A stretch of DNA of 64,000 nt, taken from assembly GCA_012842395.1 (NCBI GenBank), contig DUSX01000034.1, forward strand, positions 62,001 to 126,000, in the 5' to 3' direction. The number at the start of each line of letters is the position of its first letter. Positions within the stretch are counted from its first letter, which is position 1. Positions 15,374 through 25,271 of this stretch are shown here, in pieces. Both the position numbers and the translations under genes were made by a program. The notes beneath the pieces were generated by a model. It was not told where the DNA came from. It worked only from the letters and a program-made list of their open reading frames with translations, and did no database searches. This stretch comes from Bacillota bacterium (GTDB lineage: Bacteria > Bacillota > SHA-98 > UBA4971).

Positions 15374-16012
15374 GTGAATATCATCCTCATCCGTCATGGC
15401 CAAACGAGGTGGAACAAAGAGGAAGTATTCCGGGGCAGGGCTGACATCCCCCTCGACAAGACCGGACTCGCTCAGGCTGAGGCGACCGCCAGAGCCCTGG
15501 CGCGGGTTGAGATCGCGGCGGTCTACTCGAGTCCTCTCGCAAGGGCGCACGAGACGGCTCGCATCATAGCAGGCCCCCACGGGCTTGACGTGCAGCTCGT
15601 CGACGGATTCACTGATATCGACTGCGGCGCGTGGGAGGGGCTACCCGTGCAAGAGGCCCGATCCCGCTATCCGCGCATGTTTGAGGCGTGGCAAAAGGCC
15701 CCTCACACCGTCACTTTCCCGGGAGGCGAAAGCCTCGACATCGTCTCGGCGAGAGCCTGGACGGCTCTCGAGCAGATCGCAGCCGACAGGACAAATGACG
15801 AGGCTGTCGTCGTCGTATCCCACCGAGTCGTCAACAAGCTCATCCTTCTTAAGGCGCTGGGCCTCGCGAGCTCGGCCTTCTGGAAGATCCGCCAAGACAC
15901 CTGTTGCTTGAATATCATCGAGCACGGGCCGGGCGGGTACGTGCTTCGGCTGCTCAACGACAGGTGCCATCTCGTCGGGGGCCCGATCCCTGGCCCGACC
16001 CTGGATTTCTGA
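15374..16012 (+). CDS. Histidine phosphatase family protein (GpmB/CobC-like)
   Basis: A 212-residue phosphatase of the phosphoglycerate-mutase superfamily. The phosphoacceptor motif is LIRHGQTRWN at the start, followed by DIPLDKTGLAQAEATARAL, VYSSPLARAHETARII, the acidic motif GFTDIDCGAWEG and the second catalytic histidine in VVVVSHRVVNK. It has no cobalamin genes nearby, so CobC is not supported; a small-molecule phosphatase is the safe call. It is a single gene with its own promoter, convergent with the HAD gene. Start GTG 15374. Confidence 0.9.
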   Translation: MNIILIRHGQTRWNKEEVFRGRADIPLDKTGLAQAEATARALARVEIAAVYSSPLARAHETARIIAGPHGLDVQLVDGFTDIDCGAWEGLPVQEARSRYPRMFEAWQKAPHTVTFPGGESLDIVSARAWTALEQIAADRTNDEAVVVVSHRVVNKLILLKALGLASSAFWKIRQDTCCLNIIEHGPGGYVLRLLNDRCHLVGGPIPGPTLDF

Positions 16013-16059
16013 ACCTGCTCAAGCAAGACCTCGCCGCCGTCATCACTCGCCATTCAGTT

Positions 16060-16716
16060 CTACGCCGTGCGCTTCGCAACCACCGGCAGTATCCCACGCA
16101 AATCCTCCACGATTGCGACGGGGCCGAAAGGCGCGAACTCCTCACGGCGGGTCAAGCCGTGGAGCACTGCGCAGAAGCGAACGCCCGCACGCCGCGCAGC
16201 CTCAGCGTCAACGAGGCTGTCGCCTGCGAAGAGCGTCTCGCCCGGTTCCACGTGGAGCACGGACATCGCCCTGAGAAGCGAATCAGGCGCAGGTTTGTGA
16301 CGGGCCACGTCCTCCGCGCCGATTATGACGTCAAACGCCTCAAGCATGGCCTCCTTCTCGAGGATCCGCTCTATCCTGCGTCGGAGCTTGGTTGATACTA
16401 TTCCCGTCACCACGCCCGCAGCCTTCAGGGTTTCGACGGTCCCCGCCACTTCGCCGTACATCTTGGTGCCTTCCACCATGACGTCCTCGGCCTTCTCCAT
16501 GAAGAGAGCGGCAAGCGCAGCCTGGTCATAGCCCGGCGCGAGGATTCGGAACATCTCGGGAAGCGTCAGGCCCACGGTTCGCAGGACCTCGCGTTCGCCG
16601 CGCAACGGAGCGCCGACCGCACTCAACGCGTAGCGGACGCACTTCACGACCGGGTCCGACGAATCCGCAAGCGTGAAGTCAAAATCGAAAAGAACGCACC
16701 GGAACCTGGGAGACAA
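16060..16716 (-). CDS. HAD-family phosphatase (phosphoglycolate phosphatase/PpaX-like)
   Basis: All four HAD motifs are present: LFDFDFTLADSS (nucleophile and acid Asp), GIVSTKLRR, KPAPDSLL (Lys) and LFAGDSLVDAEAA. A helical cap of the Gph/PpaX type sits between motifs I and II. Likely a cytoplasmic hydrolase of phosphoglycolate or pyrophosphate-like substrates; the substrate cannot be read from sequence. TTG 16716 follows ggaggt at proper spacing and is preferred to the longer frame opening at 16758. Confidence 0.87.
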   Translation of the reverse strand: MSPRFRCVLFDFDFTLADSSDPVVKCVRYALSAVGAPLRGEREVLRTVGLTLPEMFRILAPGYDQAALAALFMEKAEDVMVEGTKMYGEVAGTVETLKAAGVVTGIVSTKLRRRIERILEKEAMLEAFDVIIGAEDVARHKPAPDSLLRAMSVLHVEPGETLFAGDSLVDAEAARRAGVRFCAVLHGLTRREEFAPFGPVAIVEDLRGILPVVAKRTA

Positions 16717-16765
16717 AGCCACACCTCCATAGCGGTCGCCCTCAACGCGACGCCCCACCTCGGGA

Positions 16766-17938
16766 CTAGCTCACCCTGACGATCGCGCACTTGAGGTAAT
16801 GGGTTTCCTCTACGCCCAGCATGATCGGGTGGTCCCTGGCCTGAGCCCGCAGCTCCACTAGCCTCGCCTCCCTGCCCGCGTCGGCCGCGGCGTCAGCGAG
16901 CATCGCGACAAACGCCTCCGGCCTCATATGGTATGAACACGAGCACGTCACGAGGATGCCCGAGGGCGCGAGGATCTTCATGGCGCGGAGGTTTACTTCC
17001 TTGTAGCCCCTGTATGCAGCCTCTACCGCGTGCTTGCCGGGTGCAAAGGCAGGAGGATCGACGATGACAAGGTCGAAGCGTTCGCCCTCGCTATCGAGCC
17101 GCCTCAGCACGTCGAAGGCGTTTCCCTCCACAAAAGAGACCCTGTCGGCGAATCCGTTCTTCTCGGCGTTCAGTCTCGCCACCTCGAGTGCGGACGCCGA
17201 CGAATCAACCCCTACCACTTCACGCGCGCCGAAGGCCGCGGCATGAAGGGCGAAGCCCCCGGTGTAGCAGAATGCATCCAGCACTCGAGCACCGTCGCAC
17301 CATGGCGCGATGGCCCTGTGGTTTTCCCGCTGGTCAAGGAAAAGGCCGGTCTTCTGCCCCAGTGCGACGTCCACCCAGAAACTCAGGCCGTTTTCCTGAG
17401 CCCAGAACGCCGTCGGAAACTGCCCGCTGACGAACCCCGACCTTTGACCGAGGCCTTCGAGCTCCCTCACTCGGGAGTCGTTGCGCTCGTATATCTTGCT
17501 CGTTCCCAGCAGGTCGCGGAGCGCGGCCACGATCATGTCCATCCTGACATCCATGCCAAGCGCGAGGGTCTGAACCACGCACACGTCTTCATACCTGTCC
17601 ACGATGAGGGACGATAACATGTCCCCGTCGCTGAACACCACGCGATGGCACGGCGCCTCCGCGCCTATGGCCCTTCGGTAGTCGCGTGCAGCCGCAATTC
17701 GCCTGTAGAAAAACGTCTCATCGATGTTCTGCTCTTCCCAGGACAACACCCTCACGGTGATGCTGGATGCGGGGTTTATGAAGCCCCGGCCGAGGAACCT
17801 CTTCTTGTAGTCGACCACGTCCACTATGTCGCCTGGCGCCTGCTCTCCAACGATCGCATCGATCTCGCCAGCGTAAACCCACGGGTGCCGCGCCCGAGCG
17901 CGGCCGTCCCTTCCCCGTTTCAACACCACGTACGCCAT
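16766..17938 (-). CDS. Class I SAM-dependent rRNA large-subunit methyltransferase (RlmI-like)
   Basis: A 390-residue protein with an N-terminal PUA domain (HPWVYAGEIDAIVGEQAPGD, FLGRGFINPASSITVRVLSW), an EEHEE-type middle part and a C-terminal Rossmann methyltransferase: motif I VLDAFCYTGGFALHAA, motif II VVGVDSSASALEVA and catalytic region DLVIVDPPAFAP with TCSCSYHM. This is the architecture of RlmI, which makes 5-methylcytosine in 23S rRNA. The ortholog-level target is not certain. Confidence 0.9.
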   Translation of the reverse strand: MAYVVLKRGRDGRARARHPWVYAGEIDAIVGEQAPGDIVDVVDYKKRFLGRGFINPASSITVRVLSWEEQNIDETFFYRRIAAARDYRRAIGAEAPCHRVVFSDGDMLSSLIVDRYEDVCVVQTLALGMDVRMDMIVAALRDLLGTSKIYERNDSRVRELEGLGQRSGFVSGQFPTAFWAQENGLSFWVDVALGQKTGLFLDQRENHRAIAPWCDGARVLDAFCYTGGFALHAAAFGAREVVGVDSSASALEVARLNAEKNGFADRVSFVEGNAFDVLRRLDSEGERFDLVIVDPPAFAPGKHAVEAAYRGYKEVNLRAMKILAPSGILVTCSCSYHMRPEAFVAMLADAAADAGREARLVELRAQARDHPIMLGVEETHYLKCAIVRVS

Positions 17939-17978
17939 CTGAGGTTGTCATCTCTTTCGCCTCGGGCCGGGCAGAGGA

Positions 17979-18806
17979 TCATCCCCCCGGCGCGATTCCC
18001 AACATTTCTCTAGTTTCGGCAGGGGTCGCGATTTCCCTTCCGACCTCGCGTGCGATGCGGGCCACGCGCGCCACGAGTTGCGCGTTGCTTTGCGCCAGGA
18101 CCCCCCTGGAATAGTATACATTGTCCTCGAACCCAACCCTCACGTGGCCGCCCATCACAATGGCCAGCACCGCGAGAGGGAGCTCGGCCTTGCCCACGCC
18201 CGCAACCTGCCACATGGCCCCTGGAGGTATCTGCCGCACGAGGTGCATCAGGTTATCCACGGTTCCCGGGATGCCTCCAGGCACCCCCATGACGAAATCG
18301 AAATAGAAGGGCTCCTTGAGAAGCCCTCGCCTCGCAAGCCTGAGGGCGTTGGCCACCATTCCGACGTCGAATACCTCGAGCTCCGGCTTTATGCCGAGCT
18401 CGGCCATTTTCACGGCAAACGCCTCTATGAGGGCGGGCGGGTTCTCGAAAACCCCGTCCCCGAAGTTCACCGTGCCGCACGTGAGCGTCGCCATCTCCGG
18501 GACCAGGGCCAGCGGGCGGAGCCTCTCTTCAGGCGGGGTGCCCACTGCGCCGCCAGTTGACACCTGCACTATGCAATCGCATCTCTCATGGATGAGGCGA
18601 ATGGTCTCGCGGAACACCTGAACGTCCTGGGTAGGCCTCCCCTCACCGTCCCGCACGTGGAGGTGGATGATGGACGCCCCCGCCTCACGCGCCTCGGCCG
18701 CCGCCCGGGCGATCTCATCGGGCGTGAGCGGAAGGTTGGGATTGTCCTCCCTGGTGGTCTCGGCACCCGTGAGCGCCGCTGTTATTATGAGCTTATCGGC
18801 CGCCAT
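17979..18806 (-). CDS. kce: 3-keto-5-aminohexanoate cleavage enzyme
   Basis: A 275-residue member of the BKACE (DUF849) family, zinc enzymes that condense a beta-keto acid with acetyl-CoA. The start [20 protein letters not shown], the zinc motif [36 protein letters not shown] and [11 protein letters not shown] are all typical. In lysine fermentation it converts 5-amino-3-oxohexanoate and acetyl-CoA to 3-aminobutyryl-CoA and acetoacetate. ATG 18806 lies inside the end of kal. It is the last gene of the operon. Confidence 0.95.
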   Translation of the reverse strand: MAADKLIITAALTGAETTREDNPNLPLTPDEIARAAAEAREAGASIIHLHVRDGEGRPTQDVQVFRETIRLIHERCDCIVQVSTGGAVGTPPEERLRPLALVPEMATLTCGTVNFGDGVFENPPALIEAFAVKMAELGIKPELEVFDVGMVANALRLARRGLLKEPFYFDFVMGVPGGIPGTVDNLMHLVRQIPPGAMWQVAGVGKAELPLAVLAIVMGGHVRVGFEDNVYYSRGVLAQSNAQLVARVARIAREVGREIATPAETREMLGIAPGG

Positions 18807-19194
18807 TCCCGCCCCTCCTGCGCTGTCTGTCCTTCGGGACGACGCACGTCCCGCTCGCGCGCAGCACCAGCACCGGCTCGGAGAGAACCTCCGCGGCTGA
18901 CGAATCCTGCGCAAGCGACGCGATGACCTTGTGGATCGTGAACTCCATCTTGCGCGAGGTGTTTCCAACGGCCGTTATGCGTCCTCTCGCCTCGAGGTAA
19001 TCGCCGGCGTACACAGGCACGAGAAACTCAACGTTGTCGTATGCACGAAACAGCCCTTCATCACCGTCGTGCCGGATCAGGAGCTCTGTCGCCACATCGC
19101 CCAGGAGCTGCATGAGTCGCCCACCATCAACTATTCCCCCACCGTAGTGGCTGTCTTGTTGGCTCATCCTTACTCTTATTAGGGACTCCTCCAT
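18793..19194 (-). CDS. kal: 3-aminobutyryl-CoA ammonia lyase
   Basis: A 133-residue hotdog-fold protein ([53 protein letters not shown]) of the type that removes ammonia from L-3-aminobutyryl-CoA to give crotonyl-CoA. The length matches known Kal proteins, with a slightly longer basic tail ([12 protein letters not shown]). ATG 19194 is the natural start; the frame is open far upstream but that part is out-of-family. It overlaps kce by 14 bases. Crotonyl-CoA would then pass to butyryl-CoA enzymes encoded elsewhere. Confidence 0.93.
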   Translation of the reverse strand: MEESLIRVRMSQQDSHYGGGIVDGGRLMQLLGDVATELLIRHDGDEGLFRAYDNVEFLVPVYAGDYLEARGRITAVGNTSRKMEFTIHKVIASLAQDSSAAEVLSEPVLVLRASGTCVVPKDRQRRRGGNGGR

Positions 19195-19286
19195 CCCGAT
19201 CCCCCCAACCCCTCTAAGTGGTCGCCTCGCGAGCACGCCGGGCCCGCACATCGCACCTCCCCCCGGCCGGGGCACGCACCTGTTCG

Positions 19287-20084
19287 TCATGTTCCTTCGG
19301 AGCATGGCCCTTCGGAGGGCGTCCACGTGCCCATGCGTCTCGCGAGCTCCTGAGCTATGAACGCACCGACGTGCGACGGGACCGTGCCCGGTCCGAACCC
19401 CGCGTCGTATCCAAGCTCCACAGCGAGCTCGTGGCTTATCCGCGGGCCTCCCACTATGAGCAACACCCTGCCGCGCAGGCCCTCGGCCTCGACAAGCTCG
19501 GCCAGGTGTGTCAAGTTGTCTATGTGAATGTTCCTCTGGGTCACCACCTGCGAGACCAGGATCGCGTCCGCGCCAACCTCGATAGCCTTGGCGACCAGCG
19601 CCTCGTTGGGTACCTGACTGCCGAGGTTGTACGCCTCGAACCACGGGTAACGCTCCAGCCCGTACTCGCCCGCATATCCCTTCATGTTGATGATCGCATC
19701 GATGCCCACAGTGTGGGCGTCGGTGCCAGTGCACGCCGCAACAACGACGATCTTTCTGCCAATGCGTGTCTTTATGAAGTCGTTTATCTCGTCGAAGGTC
19801 ATGTGTTTCATGTTCACCTTCGGAACCTCGATCGTGGTGAGGTCCACCGAATGAACGCATCTGCCGTATATCACGAAGAACGTGAAGCTGCCGGCGATGT
19901 CGTGGCTGTACACAACCCGGACGTCGTCAAGGCCCATCTTCTCGCACAGCAATTGGGCTGCCCTGGTGGCCTCGGGCCCGCACGAGACCGGCAACGTGAA
20001 GCTCATCTGAATCCACCCGTCGTCGATGGTATCGCCGTACGGCCGAACCCTGCTCCGATCCACCTTAACCGTCGACACCGCCAC
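19287..20084 (-). CDS. kamE: Lysine 5,6-aminomutase, beta subunit (B12-binding)
   Basis: A 265-residue cobalamin-binding subunit. The B12 signature is visible as [13 protein letters not shown] (Asp-x-His-x-x-Gly), followed by Rossmann text ([40 protein letters not shown]). The N-terminal domain begins [19 protein letters not shown]. With KamD it moves the 6-amino group of beta-lysine (or D-lysine) to carbon 5, using adenosylcobalamin and PLP. GTG 20084 after ggaggt is chosen; GTG 20078 is also possible. It follows kamD by 14 bases. Confidence 0.95.
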   Translation of the reverse strand: MAVSTVKVDRSRVRPYGDTIDDGWIQMSFTLPVSCGPEATRAAQLLCEKMGLDDVRVVYSHDIAGSFTFFVIYGRCVHSVDLTTIEVPKVNMKHMTFDEINDFIKTRIGRKIVVVAACTGTDAHTVGIDAIINMKGYAGEYGLERYPWFEAYNLGSQVPNEALVAKAIEVGADAILVSQVVTQRNIHIDNLTHLAELVEAEGLRGRVLLIVGGPRISHELAVELGYDAGFGPGTVPSHVGAFIAQELARRMGTWTPSEGPCSEGT

Positions 20085-20098
20085 CCAGACCTCCCTTC

Positions 20099-21784
20099 TC
20101 ACAGAGTAAGAGCGCCAGGCCCAGACGCCATTCTTGCAGCAACTCCCGCCCCCGCCTCGGGGTCGAAGGCGCCACCAGACGCCGGGCATGCGGCGGCACG
20201 CCAAAGTTTGGGCGCGAAGCTCGGGGACGACAGCTCCTTCATGAAAAGGTCTGGGAACGGGTTATAGTAGCCATCTCGCTTTCTCACGACCCCGTCGAGG
20301 CCACGCCCACCGTGCGGATCCCTCTTCACTCCCGCGAACATGCCTTGCGATATGGCGGACATGAGGCCGATCTCCGCAACTTGCTCCAGCATGGCCACGG
20401 CCTTTGTCAACACCTCGTTGGCACGCTGCTCCATCTTCCCGCCCGGCCTATAGGAGATCTCATGCCCGAGATGCCGGGCGTTGTTCATGACGTATCTCGC
20501 GTTCTCGATAGCAAGGTACCTGTCCTGCAGAAACGGGGTGTGTATGTGCTCGGTCAAGACGCCCACAAGCTGGATGGTCTGGCCCGAGATGACGCCCGCC
20601 AGGTTGAACATGGCGTCCATGAGGTGTCCTTTGAAGATGTTCCCAGTCATGTGCTTGGTGGGCGGCATGTACTTCAGGGGTGCATGGGGGAAAATGGCTC
20701 GCGCCATCTCAGCCTGGGCGAGCTCATAGAGGAACCCATCCTGCATATCGGGGTTCATCTGGAAGGCGTGTCCTAGCCCAATCTGCCCGGGCCGGAGGCC
20801 GGACCGCAACGCAAGCTCCTCGTTGATGAACTGCGACGCGAGGACCGTGTGAGCGTGCTCGTAAGCGTCCGCCGTCGTGAGGTAGTTGTCCTCGCCGGTG
20901 TTGATCACCACCCCGGCATACGCGTTTATCATCCTCGAGAATCGCTGATCAATGAAGGTGCGGCGCATGTTGATGTCGCGAAAGAGTATCCCGTACATCG
21001 CGTCGTTGAGCATCATGTCGAGGCGCTCCATGGCCCCGATGGCGGCTATCTCGGGCATGCACAGCCCGGAGCAGTAGTTCACCAGGCGTATGTACCTGCC
21101 ACATTCGCGGCTTACCTCGTCGAGAGCCTCACGCATTATCCGGAAGTTTGCCTGCGTTGCGTACGTTCCGCCGTAACCCTCCGTGGTTGGCCCATAGGGC
21201 ACGTAGTCGAGCAGGCTCTGAGCCGTGCTACGGATCACCGCGATTATGTCCGCACCGCACTTCGCGGCGGCGGTCGCCTGTGTTACGTCCTCGTATATGT
21301 TGCCGGTAGCGACGATCACGTATATGTACGGAGGCTCGGCCGTATCGAGCTCCTCTATCAGGCGCTCGCGCTCGAGACGCCTGCCCTTGATGTACGCGCA
21401 CATCCGCGAGGCCTCGGTCTCCACCGCCTCTCGCACGGCGCTTTCGTCGGCGGCGTGGATCCGCTCCAACTCAAGCTCTCCGCGGGCGATCCTATGCGCG
21501 ATCGCGGCGGCGGACTGGCCCTCGTGCACCATCGCCGACCCGATCCAGTACGCGATCCCATCGCCAAGGAGCCCGGCCGCCTGGGCGCGTTCCACTATCA
21601 CATTGGGAAGCGGGACCCCTGCCTCGTCCACGCCGTTCAGCCCGAGCAGCCGGAGAACGGTCCTCTCGATTGTCGTGGTGGTGTTGGCCGCGATCTCGGG
21701 CTCTATGCCGTCCGCGATCTGCCTCGCGGCCCGTCTTGCGCGTTCGACGAGGGATGTATCCACGTTGATCCTGGTGGCGATCAC
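20099..21784 (-). CDS. kamD: Lysine 5,6-aminomutase, alpha subunit
   Basis: A 561-residue alpha subunit with the TIM-barrel text of the family: TIERTVLRLLGLNGVDEAGVP, YIYVIVATGNIYEDVTQATA, CGADIIAVIRSTAQSLLDYV, LRPGQIGLGHAFQMNP and YMPPTKHMTGNIFKGHLMDA. About 45 residues at the C-terminus (LWRAAACPASGGAFDPEAGA onward) go beyond the usual ending at about 516-520 residues and are low complexity. GTG 21784 overlaps the kamB stop and has a gggggag site. Confidence 0.95.
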   Translation of the reverse strand: MIATRINVDTSLVERARRAARQIADGIEPEIAANTTTTIERTVLRLLGLNGVDEAGVPLPNVIVERAQAAGLLGDGIAYWIGSAMVHEGQSAAAIAHRIARGELELERIHAADESAVREAVETEASRMCAYIKGRRLERERLIEELDTAEPPYIYVIVATGNIYEDVTQATAAAKCGADIIAVIRSTAQSLLDYVPYGPTTEGYGGTYATQANFRIMREALDEVSRECGRYIRLVNYCSGLCMPEIAAIGAMERLDMMLNDAMYGILFRDINMRRTFIDQRFSRMINAYAGVVINTGEDNYLTTADAYEHAHTVLASQFINEELALRSGLRPGQIGLGHAFQMNPDMQDGFLYELAQAEMARAIFPHAPLKYMPPTKHMTGNIFKGHLMDAMFNLAGVISGQTIQLVGVLTEHIHTPFLQDRYLAIENARYVMNNARHLGHEISYRPGGKMEQRANEVLTKAVAMLEQVAEIGLMSAISQGMFAGVKRDPHGGRGLDGVVRKRDGYYNPFPDLFMKELSSPSFAPKLWRAAACPASGGAFDPEAGAGVAARMASGPGALTL

Positions 21785-22926
21785 GCTACTCCCCCCTCAC
21801 CTGGCAACTTCACGTCCTCGCTCGCCCTGGCCAGCTCTACGCGACTTCTGCTGGCCGCGACGGCGGTTTGAGGAAGGTTCCGCGAAATCCCTGCCACAAC
21901 GTCGAAGACCGGCACAGGCGCGACGGCAAGTGCCGTGCCGTCCACGAAACCCTCGGGGTCGAAAAGGCGGCCGTCGGGCGCAGCGGGGTTCGTGGTCACC
22001 GCCACAAGCTTGATAGGATGAATCACGGCGAGCCTTCCCCCGGCGGACCTGAAACGCTCGATGTCCCCGGGCTCGGCAAGGATCTTCGTGGCATCGCGGA
22101 CCACCACAGTGAGCCGGGTCGCACGGTGCCCTCTTAGAAGCGCTCTCAGGAGTCCGCCTGCGAGCGCGCCGCCTATCACGATCGCGTCGTGGTCCTGCGT
22201 GACCATGCCAGCCACCTCATGCGCCCGGAGAAGCACGCTCGGCACGCGCAAACGGGTGAGCGAGCCATCCCGGCGGACCAGCACCACGTCGGCCCGGGAG
22301 AGGGAGTCGCGGAGCACGCGCGCGGCCGCTTCGCTGCTCCAAGCCGGCGTCATAAGCACCCGCGCCGCTACGGCCGTACGGCGGACCACCTTGGGCATGG
22401 TCTCGGCGGCTGCGGCGCCAGTGGCAAGCACCGTCGCCTCAACCAGCGAAGGCGCGCACGAGAACCTCCTCCCAGCAGCGCCATCCAGCGCGACGAAACT
22501 CGCGCCGAGCTCGCGCATGAGAGCAACGGCCTCTCGCGCCGCCGCTGCGCTGTTTCCACCGCCCACCTCGACAGTGCCCGGCGCAAGGGTCCTGTACACG
22601 ACCAGCCGGCCCAGTGCCGATGAATGACGGGTCACACCAACACGCTCTATCGGCGTCCGTGTCTTCGCCGCAAGGCGCTCGGCGGTTGCGAAGAGCGCTC
22701 CCGCTGGTAGTCGTATCGGCGGCTTCGGCTGCATCGTCACGGCATCCACGTCCTCGCCGTCCCGACCTGCGGAAGCCACCCCCACGGGTATCCCCCTCGC
22801 GGCGAGCCCGTCGAGTATCGCCCCGAGCGTCACGGTCTTGCCGCAGTTCTTCGCCATGCCAACCACGGCCACGCTCCTGCCCGCTGCAAGGACGACATCG
22901 GCAATGCCGGGATTCGGCCCTGCCAC
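21781..22926 (-). CDS. kamB: P-loop protein of the lysine operon, probable aminomutase reactivase subunit KamB
   Basis: About 380 residues. A Walker A-like loop (VVGMAKNCGKTVTLGAILDG) near the start is followed by IPVGVASAGRDGEDVDAVT. Position between kamA and kamD is that of kamB in known lysine fermentation clusters, where KamB and the MutS-like KamC are thought to repair the B12-dependent mutase. Strong family markers other than the P-loop are not known to me, so the name rests partly on context. GTG 22926 has ggggaggt at eight bases and is preferred to GTG 22935. No kamC follows. Confidence 0.65.
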   Translation of the reverse strand: MAGPNPGIADVVLAAGRSVAVVGMAKNCGKTVTLGAILDGLAARGIPVGVASAGRDGEDVDAVTMQPKPPIRLPAGALFATAERLAAKTRTPIERVGVTRHSSALGRLVVYRTLAPGTVEVGGGNSAAAAREAVALMRELGASFVALDGAAGRRFSCAPSLVEATVLATGAAAAETMPKVVRRTAVAARVLMTPAWSSEAAARVLRDSLSRADVVLVRRDGSLTRLRVPSVLLRAHEVAGMVTQDHDAIVIGGALAGGLLRALLRGHRATRLTVVVRDATKILAEPGDIERFRSAGGRLAVIHPIKLVAVTTNPAAPDGRLFDPEGFVDGTALAVAPVPVFDVVAGISRNLPQTAVAASRSRVELARASEDVKLPGEGGVA

Positions 22927-22931
22927 GACAT

Positions 22932-24215
22932 TCACCTCCCCTTGTCGGTCTCTCGCGCTCTCTTCCGCGCGTGTCTCTCAAGGTCTTTCGGCTCCATGCT
23001 CACGGCCTTGCTTTCGAGGAGCCCCGCGACCCCGACGGGCCTCCGCTCCACCTCCTTGCAGAGCGAGCATGTGCCGCACGAGCTTTCGTAGCTTTCCGGC
23101 TCGTTGTACACGCTGATGACGCCCTCGTAATTGCGAAGCACGACCTTGTGTTCGCCCTGTGAGATAAGGTACTGAGGCCCGACGGGGATCTTGCCCCCGC
23201 CGCCCGGCGCGTCCACGACGAAGGTGGGCACCGCGAATCCCGATGTATGGCCCCGAAGGTACTCGATGATCTCGATGCCCTTCGCCACCGGCGTCCTGAA
23301 ATGACCCAGCCCCATCGAGAGATCGCACTGGTAAATGTAGTAGGGACGGACCCTCATCTTCACAAGCTCGTGCACAAGCTTCTTCATTACGTAAGGGCAG
23401 TCGTTCACCCCGCGGAGCAACACCGACTGGTTGCCCAGGGGAATCCCCGCGTCCGCCAGCATCTCGCACGCCTTTCTTGACTCAGGCGTGATCTCTTTCG
23501 GGTGGTTGAAGTGAGTGTTCACCCATAGGGGGTGGTACTTCCTCAACATGGCGCAAAGCTCAGGCGTGATCCGTTGCGGGAGGACCACAGGGGTCCTCGT
23601 TCCGATACGGATCACCTCCACGTGCTCGATGGATCTCAACGCCTTGAGCACATATTCGAGGGCGTCGTCGTCAAGCACCAGCGGGTCGCCGCCCGACACC
23701 AACACGTCCCGCACCTCCGGGGTCCTCCGGATGTAATCGATGGCCCGGTCGATGTCGTCCCTCGTCACGTGGGCATCGGCGTGCCCGGCCAGCCGGCGCC
23801 TGGTGCAGTGCCGGCAGTACATGGAGCAGAAATTCGTCACCAAGAAAAGCACCCTGTCCGGGTACCTGTGCGTGAGGTACGGCACAGGCGAGTCCACATC
23901 CTCGTGCAATGGGTCAACCATGTCGTACGGCGTGGTGCGCAGCTCTAGCGCAGTCGGCACCCCCTGTCTCCTCACGGGGCAATGTGGATCGTCGGGCGAC
24001 ATCAGGCTCACGTAGTACGGTGTGATCGCCATGCGAAAGCGTTCCAGACACCGTGTCGCGCCCTCTTCTTCCTCGGGGGTGAGGTTTAGGGCTTTTTTGA
24101 GGGTCTCCACGTCGGTGACCCTGTTTCTTACCTGCCAGCGCCAGTCGTTCCAATCGGCGCTGCTGACATCCTTCCATAGCGGGATGTCGCGGAAGTGTCT
24201 CATCTGCGCCGCCAT
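22932..24215 (-). CDS. kamA: L-lysine 2,3-aminomutase
   Basis: A 427-residue radical SAM enzyme that makes L-beta-lysine, the first step of lysine fermentation. The 4Fe-4S motif is NFCSMYCRHCTRRR (CxxxCxxC). SAM and PLP region text includes VLVSGGDPLVLDDD, IRIGTRTPVVLPQRI and NQSVLLRGVNDCP. The C-terminal zinc cysteines are present in SSCGTCSLCKE. Length and all motifs match clostridial enzymes. Start 24215 is kept, though ATG 24203 is equally plausible. It follows kdd by 15 bases. Confidence 0.97.
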   Translation of the reverse strand: MAAQMRHFRDIPLWKDVSSADWNDWRWQVRNRVTDVETLKKALNLTPEEEEGATRCLERFRMAITPYYVSLMSPDDPHCPVRRQGVPTALELRTTPYDMVDPLHEDVDSPVPYLTHRYPDRVLFLVTNFCSMYCRHCTRRRLAGHADAHVTRDDIDRAIDYIRRTPEVRDVLVSGGDPLVLDDDALEYVLKALRSIEHVEVIRIGTRTPVVLPQRITPELCAMLRKYHPLWVNTHFNHPKEITPESRKACEMLADAGIPLGNQSVLLRGVNDCPYVMKKLVHELVKMRVRPYYIYQCDLSMGLGHFRTPVAKGIEIIEYLRGHTSGFAVPTFVVDAPGGGGKIPVGPQYLISQGEHKVVLRNYEGVISVYNEPESYESSCGTCSLCKEVERRPVGVAGLLESKAVSMEPKDLERHARKRARETDKGR

Positions 24216-24230
24216 CTCCTTCGGCGGCCG

Positions 24231-25271
24231 TCAACCGGCCGCCCATCTTTTCAGGAACATCTCCATCAGGACCGGGCACTCACGGAGCGTGGCCAGGGCT
24301 ATCTCAGCGTGTCCCTCCGTGTACCCGTTTCCAATGATCATCGTCACGTCCTTGCCGATCCCTTCGGCACCGAGCGCGGCAGCGGTAAAACTCGTCGCCA
24401 TGCTGAAGAAATACACGATCCCCTTGTCGCGCGTCGCCATGATGGACGCCATCTCGGTGCCCGGGATGTTCACGCAGTTGATCGTAATGTCGGCAAGCCT
24501 GCCCGAGGTGAGCTCGCTCACCTTCTCGAACACTTCCAACGGGCGCGTCGCGTCCGCCGCAAAAGCATGGTCCGCGAGGCCCGATTCGACCACGCGATCG
24601 AGGCTCTTTTGACTGTGAGCAAGCCCAAGGACCCTCCCCGTCACCCCCGCACGCTTCCTCGCCTCGAAAAGGCATAGTAGACCCGACTTCCCGCCCGCAC
24701 CGACGACCAGCACCGTGTCCCCAGGCTTCACGAGCTTCGCGGTTTGAGCTGGTGCCCCGGCAACGTCGAGCACCGCGAGGGCAAGAGAAGGGGGCATGTC
24801 GGACGGGAGCACCGTCCAGACGCCGCTCTCAAACAGAATGGCCTGACCCCGGATCCTCACTTGATCCGTGTCCTTGCGTATCTCGAGGATCTCCTCGATC
24901 ACAAGAGGTGTCAGCGAGAGCGAAACCAGGCTAGCTATACGTTCGCCGGGTTTCAAGTCAACCCTTCCCACAAGCTCCCGGCCGACCTCGCGGACGGTGC
25001 CGGTGAACATCCCGCCTGAGCCGGTCGCGGGATTGTGGTGTTTCCCCCGCTCCCTCACGATGTCCAGCATGATTCGCTTCATCTCGTCCTCGTCGCCCCC
25101 GGCCTGTTGCTGGATCTGTGTAAAGCTGGCCGCATCTATGTTCAGCATGTCGACGTCGACGAGGATCTCATTGTCGTAGAGCACCATTGTGTTGTCGATC
25201 TTCCAGGCCGCCTGTGGCAGCACCCCTTTCGGCTCGATCACGCGATGGGTCCCGTATTTGCATCCCTTCAC
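24231..25271 (-). CDS. kdd: L-erythro-3,5-diaminohexanoate dehydrogenase
   Basis: About 346 residues, starting KGCKYGTHRVIEPKGVLPQA as in characterised Kdd proteins. The NAD-binding loop is VLVVGAGGKSGLL, and KHHNPATGSGGMFTGTV is the family-specific block. It oxidatively deaminates 3,5-diaminohexanoate to 5-amino-3-oxohexanoate. GTG 25271 sits at good distance from ggggggt; the longer GTG 25280 overlaps that site. It is the first gene of the operon, about 160 bases downstream of the sigma-54-type promoter. Confidence 0.95.
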   Translation of the reverse strand: MKGCKYGTHRVIEPKGVLPQAAWKIDNTMVLYDNEILVDVDMLNIDAASFTQIQQQAGGDEDEMKRIMLDIVRERGKHHNPATGSGGMFTGTVREVGRELVGRVDLKPGERIASLVSLSLTPLVIEEILEIRKDTDQVRIRGQAILFESGVWTVLPSDMPPSLALAVLDVAGAPAQTAKLVKPGDTVLVVGAGGKSGLLCLFEARKRAGVTGRVLGLAHSQKSLDRVVESGLADHAFAADATRPLEVFEKVSELTSGRLADITINCVNIPGTEMASIMATRDKGIVYFFSMATSFTAAALGAEGIGKDVTMIIGNGYTEGHAEIALATLRECPVLMEMFLKRWAAG

